Shown: positions 31,020 through 39,482 of the stretch, piece after piece
How the letters are laid out: each line of letters begins with the position of its first letter
Numbering within the stretch: position 1 is the first letter of the stretch
DNA from: Alteromonas macleodii
GTDB lineage: Bacteria; Pseudomonadota; Gammaproteobacteria; Enterobacterales; Alteromonadaceae
Length of the DNA: 64,000 nt
NCBI RefSeq assembly: GCF_903772925.1
Contig: NZ_LR812090.1
Location: 2,066,333 to 2,130,332, forward strand
Reading direction: 5' to 3'
Translations under genes and position numbers: made by a program
The notes under the pieces: generated by a model
Database searches by the model: none
Told to the model about the DNA's origin: nothing
What the model saw: only the letters and a program-made list of their open reading frames with translations

Positions 31020-31571
31020 ATGGACGCATTAACATTATTACTTAATAGAAGCTCTCAGCCTCGGCTGGAAGCACCTGCGCCAAGTGGTGATGCCTTGGAA
31101 AATATCATGCAGGCAGCCCTTCGAGCACCAGACCACGCGTGCTTAACGCCGTGGCGTTTCATTGTATGTACAGGTAAGGGCCTAGATAAACTGGGTGCCC
31201 TATATGAGCAGTCAGCGATAAAAAATGAAAAGACGCAAAAGGAAATTGAGCGTGCAGTTCAACTCCCGAAGCGCGCGCCTATGATAATTGTTGCTATTGC
31301 AAAACACAAAGAACACGAAAAAGTGCCCCGTGTTGAGCAAATTGCTTCTGCAAGCTGTGGTGTTATGGCCATGCAAATGGCTGCAGTTGCACAGGGATTT
31401 AATGGAATGTGGCGTACTGGTGGCTATGCGCACTGTGAAACAGTGAGAAACGGGTTAGGTTTAAGCGAAGAGGATGAACTAGTGGGTTTCTTATATCTAG
31501 GAACGCCGGCGTTTGAACCCGCACCTAAGCCGCAAAGAAATAGTGATGACTACTTTGAATATTGGCAGTAA
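31020..31571 (+). CDS. NAD(P)H nitroreductase family protein, YdjA-like
   Basis: This 183-residue FMN-dependent nitroreductase is short, like E. coli YdjA (183). FMN-binding features include the N-terminal LLNRSSQPRLEAPAP, RAPDHACLTPWRF and the GFNGMWRTGG segment. The natural substrate is not known. GGGACG lies just before the ATG. The product should be cytoplasmic and dimeric. A small tandem repeat sits immediately upstream and a large hairpin downstream. Confidence 0.88.
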   Translation: MDALTLLLNRSSQPRLEAPAPSGDALENIMQAALRAPDHACLTPWRFIVCTGKGLDKLGALYEQSAIKNEKTQKEIERAVQLPKRAPMIIVAIAKHKEHEKVPRVEQIASASCGVMAMQMAAVAQGFNGMWRTGGYAHCETVRNGLGLSEEDELVGFLYLGTPAFEPAPKPQRNSDDYFEYWQ

Positions 31572-31633
31572 GTGTTAGTTTTCTCGCTAAGTCATCACAG
31601 TAAACGATATCCATAGCTAGCTGTTGACAATAC

Positions 31634-31667
31634 GGGTCTGTTGTTGCTATTAACTAACAACAGACCC
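31634..31667. other. Perfect 12-base hairpin between convergent genes
   Basis: GGGTCTGTTGTT (31634-31645) and AACAACAGACCC (31656-31667) form a stem with a 10-base loop. AACAACAGA is repeated once more immediately after. There is no T-tract on either strand, so it may act as a bidirectional transcript-end structure for the nitroreductase and DUF2797 genes. Confidence 0.5.
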
Positions 31668-31689
31668 AACAACAGATCTGACAGACGTT

Positions 31690-32529
31690 TTAAAACGATA
31701 GATTTACGTTGTAGCCCGCGAACTTTCTTATATTGATAACGCGGTCACCGTCTAGCATCCAATACTGACCTTTAACCCCCTGCAACACGCCGCTAAACGA
31801 CGGGTCCTTATCAAGATTCAAAGATTTTATCTTAATTGGGTATTCTTCTACCGGGTAGTGAATATCGTGTATCGGCGTAGACACTTCTGAAACGGCTTGA
31901 AGACCTTTCTCTTTTTTAAGCGCCTCTAAATCATTTTCAATTTTGCTCATCAGCTCTGATTTAACCTGCTCTAAGTCGACCTCATCGGGCTTTCCTTTAA
32001 GCATGGTGCGCCAATTAGTTTTGTCGGCAATATGGTCTTTGCATAAGGTTTCAACTAAACCACTTGTCAGCCTGTCAGGCACGCGCAACATAACAGTAGC
32101 CTGTGTTGCACCTTGGTCCATCCAGCGTGTAGATACGCCGTCTGTGACTTGACGGGTAATACCTACTTTTACGGTACCTGTATTTGCTAAGTAAACAAAG
32201 TGTTCGCTAAAGCAATGTTCTTCGCCCCATTGAGGCTCTCTACACGTACCCTCGTGGTAGTGGCACTTTTCTGGTTTAATAATACAACTGTCGCATTGAG
32301 CAAGTGAAATTAGGCAGGGGTAGCAATACCCTTGGTTAAAACTTTTCTTAGTTTTACGATTACAATGAACACAGTTAATCTCACCGGAAAAAGTAACGGA
32401 CACCTCTTTACCGATAAGTTCGTTGATATCCAGTAATGCATCGCCAATAGGCAGTGTGTAGTTAACCTTGTTATTTTCGTCAGCAGAGGTACGCATCTTT
32501 TTCAGCATACCTGAATAGTTTGTTGTCAC
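31690..32529 (-). CDS. DUF2797 domain protein with zinc cysteines and GIY-YIG-like core
   Basis: This 279-residue protein matches DUF2797. A zinc-ribbon-like part has CVHCNRKTKK, YCYPC and AQCDSC, followed by CHYHEGTCREPQWGE. Then comes FVYLANTGTVKVGITR and TRWMDQGA, a spacing reminiscent of the GIY-YIG nuclease fold (two short strands with Gly, then Arg). The C-terminal half contains a helical stretch and a beta-rich end. It is soluble and probably nucleic-acid binding, but this is inference. The start is GTG with AAAGG eight bases upstream. The gene lies alone, about 90 bases downstream of ansA on the same strand. Confidence 0.8.
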   Translation of the reverse strand: MTTNYSGMLKKMRTSADENNKVNYTLPIGDALLDINELIGKEVSVTFSGEINCVHCNRKTKKSFNQGYCYPCLISLAQCDSCIIKPEKCHYHEGTCREPQWGEEHCFSEHFVYLANTGTVKVGITRQVTDGVSTRWMDQGATQATVMLRVPDRLTSGLVETLCKDHIADKTNWRTMLKGKPDEVDLEQVKSELMSKIENDLEALKKEKGLQAVSEVSTPIHDIHYPVEEYPIKIKSLNLDKDPSFSGVLQGVKGQYWMLDGDRVINIRKFAGYNVNLSF

Positions 32530-32619
32530 TTTTTAAACCTTTACTCTTTGAAATCTTTCTTACTTGGCACTATTGCTAAGTTTTAAATAGAGCCTTCAGC
32601 GTTAACCTTTTATGTAAGC

Positions 32620-33627
32620 TTAGTCGCTTAATTCGCCACGCAGATTTTGCGTTAGCAACTTACAGACATCTTCAAAAGGAAGCCCTTTACTTAACAAATA
32701 GTGCAGTTTGGCAAGAGCGGCTTCAGGGGTCATATCACTACCTGACAAGACGCCCACTTCTTGCAAACCGTGTCCTGTTGCATAACCCCCCATATTCACG
32801 CGACCTCGCATACATTGGGTGCAATTTAAAACCGGTATCTCACGAGATTTAGCGTATTTAAGCTGTGCAATAAGCTCAGGGTTCTGGGGGGCATTCCCCA
32901 CGCCGTAGCTAAGTAAGATTAGTGCATTTACAGGCTGCTGCAGGGTGTTTTTAATTACCTCTGGTGCTATGCCTGGGTATAAACTCACCATGCCGATAGG
33001 CTGTGCCGACACGTTAGATACGGTTAAGTTGTTTGTGGGCGCTTTTGCGAGTTCTCCTGCCTTAAGGCGGATATTAATGCCAGCCTCCAATAGAGGAGGG
33101 AAGTTAGGAGAGTCGAATGCGCTAAACCCGTCTGCATCAACTTTACGGCTTCGGTTACCACGTAAAAGTCGGTTATTAAAGAAAAGCCCGACCTCAGCGA
33201 TAGGAAAGTTCGCGGCTACAAATAACGCATTGAGTAAGTTAACTTGGCCGTCAGAACGAAGCTCAGCTAAAGGGATTTGTGACCCAGTCACTATTACTGG
33301 CTTAGACAAGTCCTCTAACATAAAGCTTAGCGCTGAGGCCGTGTAAGCCATTGTGTCAGTGCCATGCAATATAATGAAGCCGTCATACTTGTCGTAGTTA
33401 TTGGCGATATCATCGGCAATACGCTGCCAATCCGTGGGATCCATATCTGAAGAATCAATGAGATTGTCGTATTCATGGAGCGTAAAAAGGGGCATCTCCG
33501 AACGATGAAACTCAGGCATATTTTTAAGCGTGTCTGACAGGAAGCCGGCGGCTGGAACGTAGCCTTGTTTAGATGGCTTCATACCAATTGTTCCGCCTGT
33601 ATAGGCGATATAAATATGTTTGCGCAT
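32620..33627 (-). CDS. ansA: L-asparaginase, type I
   Basis: This 335-residue cytoplasmic enzyme hydrolyses asparagine to aspartate and ammonia. The two catalytic threonine regions are YTGGTIGM near the N-terminus and LHGTDTMAYTA. No signal peptide is present, which separates it from the periplasmic type II enzyme. I take the ATG at 33627, giving the typical MRKHIYIAYTGG start; the in-frame TTG seven codons earlier is unlikely. Confidence 0.95.
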   Translation of the reverse strand: MRKHIYIAYTGGTIGMKPSKQGYVPAAGFLSDTLKNMPEFHRSEMPLFTLHEYDNLIDSSDMDPTDWQRIADDIANNYDKYDGFIILHGTDTMAYTASALSFMLEDLSKPVIVTGSQIPLAELRSDGQVNLLNALFVAANFPIAEVGLFFNNRLLRGNRSRKVDADGFSAFDSPNFPPLLEAGINIRLKAGELAKAPTNNLTVSNVSAQPIGMVSLYPGIAPEVIKNTLQQPVNALILLSYGVGNAPQNPELIAQLKYAKSREIPVLNCTQCMRGRVNMGGYATGHGLQEVGVLSGSDMTPEAALAKLHYLLSKGLPFEDVCKLLTQNLRGELSD

Positions 33628-33726
33628 GAAAATGCTCTTACCCTTCAAAGCCCTTGAAAAAAAGGTACTGCGTATTTTGAGGGCATTCTAACAATACCTG
33701 TGGGTTTGTCACTCAGAAATAGGGGC

Positions 33727-33754
33727 AAAAAAAAGCGGTGAAGACCACCGCTTT
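33727..33754 (-). terminator. Terminator of lipA
   Basis: AAAGCGGT and ACCGCTTT form a perfect 8-base stem with a 7-base loop and a run of Ts on the minus strand, 12 bases past the lipA stop. Confidence 0.85.
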
Positions 33755-33766
33755 ATGTCACATTTT

Positions 33767-34729
33767 TTATTTTACTTCCTTGCCCGCTGCCTGTTGGTCG
33801 GCGTGGTAGCTAGAGCGAACCATAGGGCCGCATGCTGCATGAGTGAAGCCGATCTCTTTAGCATAGTCACCTAGAGCATCGAACTCTTTCGGGTGAACAT
33901 AACGTTTAACCGGGTAGTGGTGACGGCTTGGCTGGAGGTATTGACCTAAAGTAAGCATATCTACATCGTGTGCACGTAAGTCATCAAGTACACCTTGAAT
34001 CTCTTCGTTTTCTTCACCCATTCCCATCATAAGACCTGACTTAGTCATAACATCTGGGTGCTGTGCTTTGAACTTTTTAAGTAAGTCCAGTGACCACTGA
34101 TAGTTTGCACCTGGACGACACTCGCGGTATAAGCGCGGAATGGTTTCAAGGTTGTGGTTAAATACGTCGGGTACGCCGTTTTTGAAAATCTCAAGCGCAC
34201 GGTCCATACGGCCACGGAAATCAGGGACTAACACTTCAATGGTTGTCGAAGGGCTGTGTTCGCGAATTGCGTTTATGCAGTCTACGAAATGTTGTGCTCC
34301 GCCATCGCGAAGGTCATCGCGGTCAACCGAAGTGATCACCACATAACGCAGATTCATTTCAGCGATGGTTTTGGCGAGTTTTTCAGGCTCTTCTGCACTT
34401 GGCGGAAGCGGCTTACCATGGGCTACGTCGCAGAATGGGCATCGACGGGTACAAATATCACCTAAAATCATGAAGGTGGCGGTACCGTGATTAAAACACT
34501 CTGCTAGGTTAGGGCAGCTTGCTTCTTCACACACAGAGTGAAGATTGTTTTTGCGCAGGGTTTTCTTAATGTGGTCAATTTTCTCGGTAGTGCGAGGAAG
34601 TTTGATTTTGATCCACTCAGGCTTGCGCAGCATTTCTTCCTTTTCTGTAGGAATAATGGTGACGGGTATGTGTTTTACTTTTTCATCATCGCGAAGTTTT
34701 ACCCCCGCTTGAGGTCGTGCGTTACTCAT
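33767..34729 (-). CDS. lipA: Lipoyl synthase
   Basis: This 320-residue radical-SAM enzyme inserts two sulfurs into protein-bound octanoyl groups. The auxiliary cluster uses C67, C72 and C78 ([12 protein letters not shown]); the radical-SAM CxxxCxxC is C93, C97 and C100 (CTRRCPFC). I take the ATG at 34729 with AAGAAGG upstream; it lies inside the last codons of lipB (8-base overlap). It is the last gene of the ybeD-lipB-lipA unit. Confidence 0.97.
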   Translation of the reverse strand: MSNARPQAGVKLRDDEKVKHIPVTIIPTEKEEMLRKPEWIKIKLPRTTEKIDHIKKTLRKNNLHSVCEEASCPNLAECFNHGTATFMILGDICTRRCPFCDVAHGKPLPPSAEEPEKLAKTIAEMNLRYVVITSVDRDDLRDGGAQHFVDCINAIREHSPSTTIEVLVPDFRGRMDRALEIFKNGVPDVFNHNLETIPRLYRECRPGANYQWSLDLLKKFKAQHPDVMTKSGLMMGMGEENEEIQGVLDDLRAHDVDMLTLGQYLQPSRHHYPVKRYVHPKEFDALGDYAKEIGFTHAACGPMVRSSYHADQQAAGKEVK

Positions 34730-35393
34730 CAAAACCTTCTTTATATGTTGGCTGTGCAAGGGAAAGCGCTTCTAGCAACAGGTGCGTTAATTCCTTACCA
34801 GCGGTTTCAAGTGTCGTTGGACCATTAAGGCGCGCGGTATCGATCATTTCCATACCGGCGTAACCACATGGGTTGATACGCTGAAACGGTGATAGGTCCA
34901 TATTAACATTTAAAGCCAAACCGTGAAACGAGCAGCCATTACGTATTCTTAAACCTAGCGAACAGACTTTCTTCTCGTCGACGTATACCCCAGGCGCGTC
35001 GGGCTTTGGATAGGCCTTTACATCATACTTGGCAAGTAGTCCGACCACTGCTTCTTCCATTGCAGTGACTAAATGACGCACGCCTAGCTTGCGGCGCTTT
35101 ATGTTAAGCATCAAATAAATGACTTGCTGGCCTGGACCATGGTAGGTAACTTGACCGCCACGGTCTACCTGAACCACGGGTATATCGCCAGGCATCAGTA
35201 TGTGCTCAGCTTTACCCGCTTGCCCTTGAGTAAATACCGCATCGTGTTCCACAAGCCAAATTTCATCAGTTGTATTCTGGTCGCGCTCATCAGTAAAGCG
35301 TTTCATCGCTTCAAAGATTGGCGCATAAGGCTGACGACCTAGTTGACGTACAATAACGCCATCTACGGTAGCCGATGTCGACTGCTCATTCAC
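34722..35393 (-). CDS. lipB: Lipoyl(octanoyl) transferase
   Basis: This 223-residue enzyme transfers octanoyl from ACP to lipoyl domains. The [12 protein letters not shown] motif, the catalytic Lys (K142, [11 protein letters not shown]) and Cys (C176, INPCGYAG) are visible. The start is a GTG directly after the ybeD stop codon; the nearby ATG is out of frame. Stop and start with ybeD and lipA are tightly coupled. Confidence 0.96.
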   Translation of the reverse strand: MNEQSTSATVDGVIVRQLGRQPYAPIFEAMKRFTDERDQNTTDEIWLVEHDAVFTQGQAGKAEHILMPGDIPVVQVDRGGQVTYHGPGQQVIYLMLNIKRRKLGVRHLVTAMEEAVVGLLAKYDVKAYPKPDAPGVYVDEKKVCSLGLRIRNGCSFHGLALNVNMDLSPFQRINPCGYAGMEMIDTARLNGPTTLETAGKELTHLLLEALSLAQPTYKEGFDE

Positions 35394-35657
35394 TTAAAGT
35401 ACAACCCTAACAAGCTCTAATTTAGCTAACTCAGTGTAAATGGTTTCCATATGCTCTTTACTGGTAACACGCACGCTAACAGACACCGAGTGGTAAGTAC
35501 CTTTACTGCTTGGTTTCACCGTAGGTGAATAGTCGCCAGGTGCATGCTTTTGAAGACATCCTACTACTTGTTCTGGTAGGTCTTCGTGGGCAACGCCCAT
35601 TACTTTAAAGGTTTGGTTTGTTGGAAAATCTAGTAGTTCGTCGAAACGGGTATCCAT
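35394..35657 (-). CDS. ybeD: YbeD, DUF493 family protein
   Basis: This 87-residue protein of the UPF0250/DUF493 family has an ACT-like alpha-beta fold. [19 protein letters not shown] and the C-terminal [14 protein letters not shown] are typical. Its position between dacA and lipB matches E. coli. The function is uncertain. It begins the ybeD-lipB-lipA unit, downstream of the dacA terminator. Confidence 0.93.
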   Translation of the reverse strand: MDTRFDELLDFPTNQTFKVMGVAHEDLPEQVVGCLQKHAPGDYSPTVKPSSKGTYHSVSVSVRVTSKEHMETIYTELAKLELVRVVL

Positions 35658-35687
35658 GCGATATCCTTGGTACTTAAAATATCATAT

Positions 35688-35720
35688 AAAAAAACGGCCA
35701 GATTGTAACAAATCTGGCCG
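35688..35720 (-). terminator. Terminator of dacA
   Basis: CGGCCAGATT and AATCTGGCCG are perfect 10-base arms, followed on the minus strand by seven Ts. Confidence 0.9.
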
Positions 35721-35758
35721 CTTCACAACTAGCTTTTTAACGTTTTCAGTATGGTAAC

Positions 35759-36943
35759 TTACTCGTCGTCAAAACCTAGCTGAAGCATAATGTAGTCTTT
35801 AGCGCGGTTAAAGAAGCTGCCTTCTTTTACTTCTTGAAGTGTTACCAAAGGGTAACTCGCTACGTCTTCACCATCTAGCTGCAGGTAAAGTTTCCCAACA
35901 ACTTGGCCTTTTGCAAGCGGCGCTTCTAGCTTGTCGTCAAGCTCAAAGTTAGCTTCTAAGTTTGCCGCCTGACCGCGCGGAATAGTAATGGGGGTAGATT
36001 GATTAATTCCAAGGTCTACGGTTTCTCTATCACCCATGTAGATACGGTGCGCTACAAAACTATGACCAGCTTCATATGGCGTTAGTGTTTCGTAAAAACG
36101 GAAGCCGTATTTAAGCAGCTTTTTGTTTTCAACTTTACGCGCACGTTCGCTGTCTGTACCCATAACCACTGAGATTAGGCGCATTCCACCTTGTTCCGCT
36201 GAAGTGATTAAGCTGTAACCCGCGTCAGACGTGTGGCCAGTCTTGATACCGTCAACGTTTAAGCTTTTATCCCATAATAGGCTGTTGCGGTTGTATTGCT
36301 TAATACCGTTGTAGGTAAATTCTTTTTCGCTGTAAATTTTGTACATTTCTGGTGTCTCAGCAATAAGCGCGCGAGACAACACAGCCATGTCACGTGGTGT
36401 AGTGTAGTGGTCTGGGTCGTGCAAGCCGTGTGCGTTTACCCAGTGAGAACTTGTCATACCAAGTGATGCTGAGTGAGCATTCATCATGCTAGCAAACGCA
36501 GACTCAGAGCCCGCTACGTGTTCGGCCATTGCAACACAGGCATCGTTTCCTGATTGCACCACGATACCGCGAAGTAAATCACTTACAGAAACCTGTGTTC
36601 CTACTTCGATGAACATTTTTGATGAATCTGGGAATTTCTTCGCCCATGCATTTTCAGAAATAGTGACTTCATCGTCCAGACTAATGTTGCCCGCTTGAAG
36701 CTCTTTACCAATGACATAAATCGTCATTATTTTGGTTAAGCTTGCTGGTGCAAGCTGCATATCTGCGTTTTTTGACGCAATAACGTTACCGGTTTCATAG
36801 TCGGTAAGTAAAAAACCTTCTGCAGCTACAGTGGGGGCTGGCGGTGTCACTACAGCAGCGTTAGCTGTGTGCAGTAATGTCCCCATCACCAAAAAGGCAA
36901 ATGAAAGTAATGACGGTTTAGCGCGTTGAATTATTCTGAGCAT
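35759..36943 (-). CDS. dacA: D-alanyl-D-alanine carboxypeptidase, PBP5/6 type
   Basis: This 394-residue penicillin-binding protein trims the terminal D-Ala of peptidoglycan stem peptides. A signal peptide ends near residue 29 (LLHTANAA). The active-site motifs are SLTK (S68-K71), SGN (S131-N133) and KTG (K234-G236). The C-terminal beta domain and an amphipathic end helix (FNRAKDYIMLQLGF) anchor it to the membrane. It lies in the rodA-mrdA neighbourhood, as in E. coli. Confidence 0.96.
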   Translation of the reverse strand: MLRIIQRAKPSLLSFAFLVMGTLLHTANAAVVTPPAPTVAAEGFLLTDYETGNVIASKNADMQLAPASLTKIMTIYVIGKELQAGNISLDDEVTISENAWAKKFPDSSKMFIEVGTQVSVSDLLRGIVVQSGNDACVAMAEHVAGSESAFASMMNAHSASLGMTSSHWVNAHGLHDPDHYTTPRDMAVLSRALIAETPEMYKIYSEKEFTYNGIKQYNRNSLLWDKSLNVDGIKTGHTSDAGYSLITSAEQGGMRLISVVMGTDSERARKVENKKLLKYGFRFYETLTPYEAGHSFVAHRIYMGDRETVDLGINQSTPITIPRGQAANLEANFELDDKLEAPLAKGQVVGKLYLQLDGEDVASYPLVTLQEVKEGSFFNRAKDYIMLQLGFDDE

Positions 36944-37353
36944 GGTTCTAATTTCTTTGACCGTTTATCCGTGTGAGTTAAAGCTTACCCTGTTATTGCG
37001 ATAACCGCGAAGCGAATACCTTAAAACATGGCTACCCAATTTTAGCTTTTGTCCAGTTCGTAACCGAACTCTGACTATTTACCCATATTTTCTTTGGGCA
37101 GTACGAGATCTTAACGAAAGGCTGCTTATAAGACTAGGTTTTATCAAAAAAGTTTAAGGGATAGTAGGGATAAGACGAAGAAACCGTGATATTGCCTGCT
37201 GAATGACACAAAGCTGCCACAATGTCGTTGATTTTATGAGCGGGAATAAGCTGGCAAGACAACAAGCTTATATTTTTATGCGGGGGCGCAACCTTCTATG
37301 GGTATGTATATCTCCGTACAAAAAAGCTGTGAGATTGAGTACTCGGTAACTGC
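36944..37353. other. Intergenic region between rlpA and dacA
   Basis: This 410-base gap should hold the dacA promoter and the end of the rlpA transcript. I see no strong hairpin with a T-tract, no credible ORF and no recognisable operator. Confidence 0.4.
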
Positions 37354-38361
37354 TTATAGCGTTTGTGTAATTGCGTAAGCGTTAGGGTAACCGTTTTGCT
37401 TTAATTGCTCGAGCACCTCTGCCACAACAGCTTCGTCGTGAATAGGCCCAAGCTGGAGTTTATAAATGTTATCAGCTACCGGCAGGTGAGCGGGAATTTG
37501 ATACAAGGCCGATAGTACGTTGGAAATAGACTTTGCCTTTTCAGCGTTTGAGAGCGCTGCAACTTGTATATAGACAGCATCGGCAACGGTATTGCTGCTA
37601 GGTTTAGTTGCTGTTTTATCAGCTTTTGCTGGGTCAAGAGGGGGCTTAGGCGACGTACTGGCTATCTCTCGAGGAGGAGTTACAGCTATGCCTAAGTACT
37701 CATCGTAGGTCACCGTTGGGTTATTGCCTACCGTGACATTGTTTTGTTCGTCAAAATGAATAACTTCCAATTTAACTTTTGCAGTGCCTTTACTGTGATA
37801 GCCAAGTTTCACTGCGGCGGCGTATGATAAATCTATAATCCTATTATCATGAAAAGGACCGCGGTCGTTAACACGAACTATGGCTTGCTTGTTGTTTTCT
37901 AAATTAGTAACGCGTACATAAGATGGAAGCGGCAATGTTTTATGAGCGGCGCTCATAGCAAACATGTTGTAGGTTTCACCGTTTGAGGTTAAATGACCAT
38001 GAAACTTCTGGCCGTACCAACTTGCATAGCCTACCTCTTCATAGCCTTTACCGCTATTCATAGGCGTATAGTGTTTGCCCAATACTTTATATGGCCTGCT
38101 GTTGAACATGCGATAGGCTTCGTATTTGGGGACCGCGTCTAATGTTTCAGGCTTTTTTGCAACATGTTTTGGTGCAGAATCTTGCTGTTGAGTGTATCGG
38201 CTAGACTGAGAAGGCGCGCTTTGACAACCAGCTAACAAGATGGCGGTAAATACAGCCGCGCCGCAACGCATAAAGTGTTTACGCGCAAATGCGTTTGGTA
38301 AGCTTGCTTGAAATGCGCTTACATTAACTAAATCAAGTACCGAGAAAAGGCGTTGAAACAT
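37354..38361 (-). CDS. rlpA: Septal ring lytic transglycosylase RlpA, lipoprotein
   Basis: This 335-residue protein has a lipobox (ILLAGC, Cys46), a double-psi beta-barrel domain (YASWYGQKFHGHLTSNGE to VRVNDRGPF, then IIDLSYAAA) and a C-terminal SPOR domain (VYIQVAALSNAEKAKS). It cleaves or binds denuded glycan at the septum. From the first ATG, five bases after the rodA stop, the signal has an unusually long 30-residue N-region; the internal ATG at 38271 would give a normal lipoprotein signal. Neither has a good Shine-Dalgarno site, so the start is uncertain. Confidence 0.92.
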   Translation of the reverse strand: MFQRLFSVLDLVNVSAFQASLPNAFARKHFMRCGAAVFTAILLAGCQSAPSQSSRYTQQQDSAPKHVAKKPETLDAVPKYEAYRMFNSRPYKVLGKHYTPMNSGKGYEEVGYASWYGQKFHGHLTSNGETYNMFAMSAAHKTLPLPSYVRVTNLENNKQAIVRVNDRGPFHDNRIIDLSYAAAVKLGYHSKGTAKVKLEVIHFDEQNNVTVGNNPTVTYDEYLGIAVTPPREIASTSPKPPLDPAKADKTATKPSSNTVADAVYIQVAALSNAEKAKSISNVLSALYQIPAHLPVADNIYKLQLGPIHDEAVVAEVLEQLKQNGYPNAYAITQTL

Positions 38362-38366
38362 ACAAG

Positions 38367-39482
38367 TTATCTAGACATTAAACGTTTTTGAGTGGCAATG
38401 GCCATAAGAATGCCAAAACCTGCCATCAAAGTCACCATAGATGTTCCACCAAAACTCACTAAGGGTAAGGGGACGCCTACCACTGGGAGTAATCCTGAAA
38501 CCATGCCCATGTTGACAAATACATAAACGAAAAAGGTAAGCGTGATACTACCGCCGAGTAGTTTCGCATAAGCATCTTGTGCGCGACTTGAGATAATCAG
38601 TCCGCGCATAATGATAAAAATATAAATTGCCATTAAGCACATGACACCCGTAAGACCAAATTCTTCGCTAAATACAGAAAAAATAAAGTCGGTATGGCGT
38701 TCTGGCAAAAACTCTAACTGAGATTGGGTACCCTGTAGCCAGCCTTTACCGTCAACCCCGCCTGAACCAATGGCAATTTTAGATTGAATAATGTGGTAGC
38801 CAGAACCGAGAGGGTCACTTTCTGGGTTCAAGAAGGTAAGAACTCGTTGTTTCTGATAATCTTTCATTAAGAAAAACCACATAACAGGCGTAAAGGCACC
38901 AATAAGACCGCCGACGATAGAAATAAGTCGCCAACTCATTCCGGCCAGAAATATGGCAAAAATCCCCGAGCTTGCTATCAGCAGTGAAGTTCCTAAATCG
39001 GGTTGCTTAGCAATCAGGATGGTGGGCACAACCACCAGGCCAAAACCAACAATGATATGCGTGGTGCGTGGCGGCATGGTGAATTTACTGATATACCACG
39101 CTACCATCATAGGTACGGCAAGCTTCATTAATTCAGAAGGCTGAAAACGAATAAAGCCTAGATCGAGCCAGCGCTGTGCGCCCTTACCCATGTCGCCAAA
39201 CAGCAGTACGGCTATAAGCATTAATAGGCCAGCAGCATAGGCATAGGTTGAGAAAAACCTAAACACGCCTAAAGGGGCTTGGGCTAGAGCGAACATGACG
39301 ATAAAACTAAATCCCAGCCTAATAAACTGGCGCTCCATTTGCTCTATATCCTGTCCAGACGCAGAATAGAGCGTAAATAGTCCAACACAACTTAGTACGA
39401 GCAGACCAACCAGTAGCCAGCCATCAATGTGAATTCGCTGAAGAAAGCTTATCTTATTAGGGTTTATCGTGGTTCGCTTCAC
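38367..39482 (-). CDS. rodA: RodA, SEDS peptidoglycan glycosyltransferase
   Basis: This 371-residue integral membrane protein has about ten transmembrane segments and polymerises glycan for cell elongation with PBP2. Typical segments are KQPDLGTSLL, FLPERHTDFIF and LLPVVGVPLPLVSFGGTS. The GTG start overlaps the mrdA stop as GTGA, so the two are translationally coupled. Gene order mrdA-rodA-rlpA-dacA is conserved with E. coli. Confidence 0.97.
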   Translation of the reverse strand: MKRTTINPNKISFLQRIHIDGWLLVGLLVLSCVGLFTLYSASGQDIEQMERQFIRLGFSFIVMFALAQAPLGVFRFFSTYAYAAGLLMLIAVLLFGDMGKGAQRWLDLGFIRFQPSELMKLAVPMMVAWYISKFTMPPRTTHIIVGFGLVVVPTILIAKQPDLGTSLLIASSGIFAIFLAGMSWRLISIVGGLIGAFTPVMWFFLMKDYQKQRVLTFLNPESDPLGSGYHIIQSKIAIGSGGVDGKGWLQGTQSQLEFLPERHTDFIFSVFSEEFGLTGVMCLMAIYIFIIMRGLIISSRAQDAYAKLLGGSITLTFFVYVFVNMGMVSGLLPVVGVPLPLVSFGGTSMVTLMAGFGILMAIATQKRLMSR

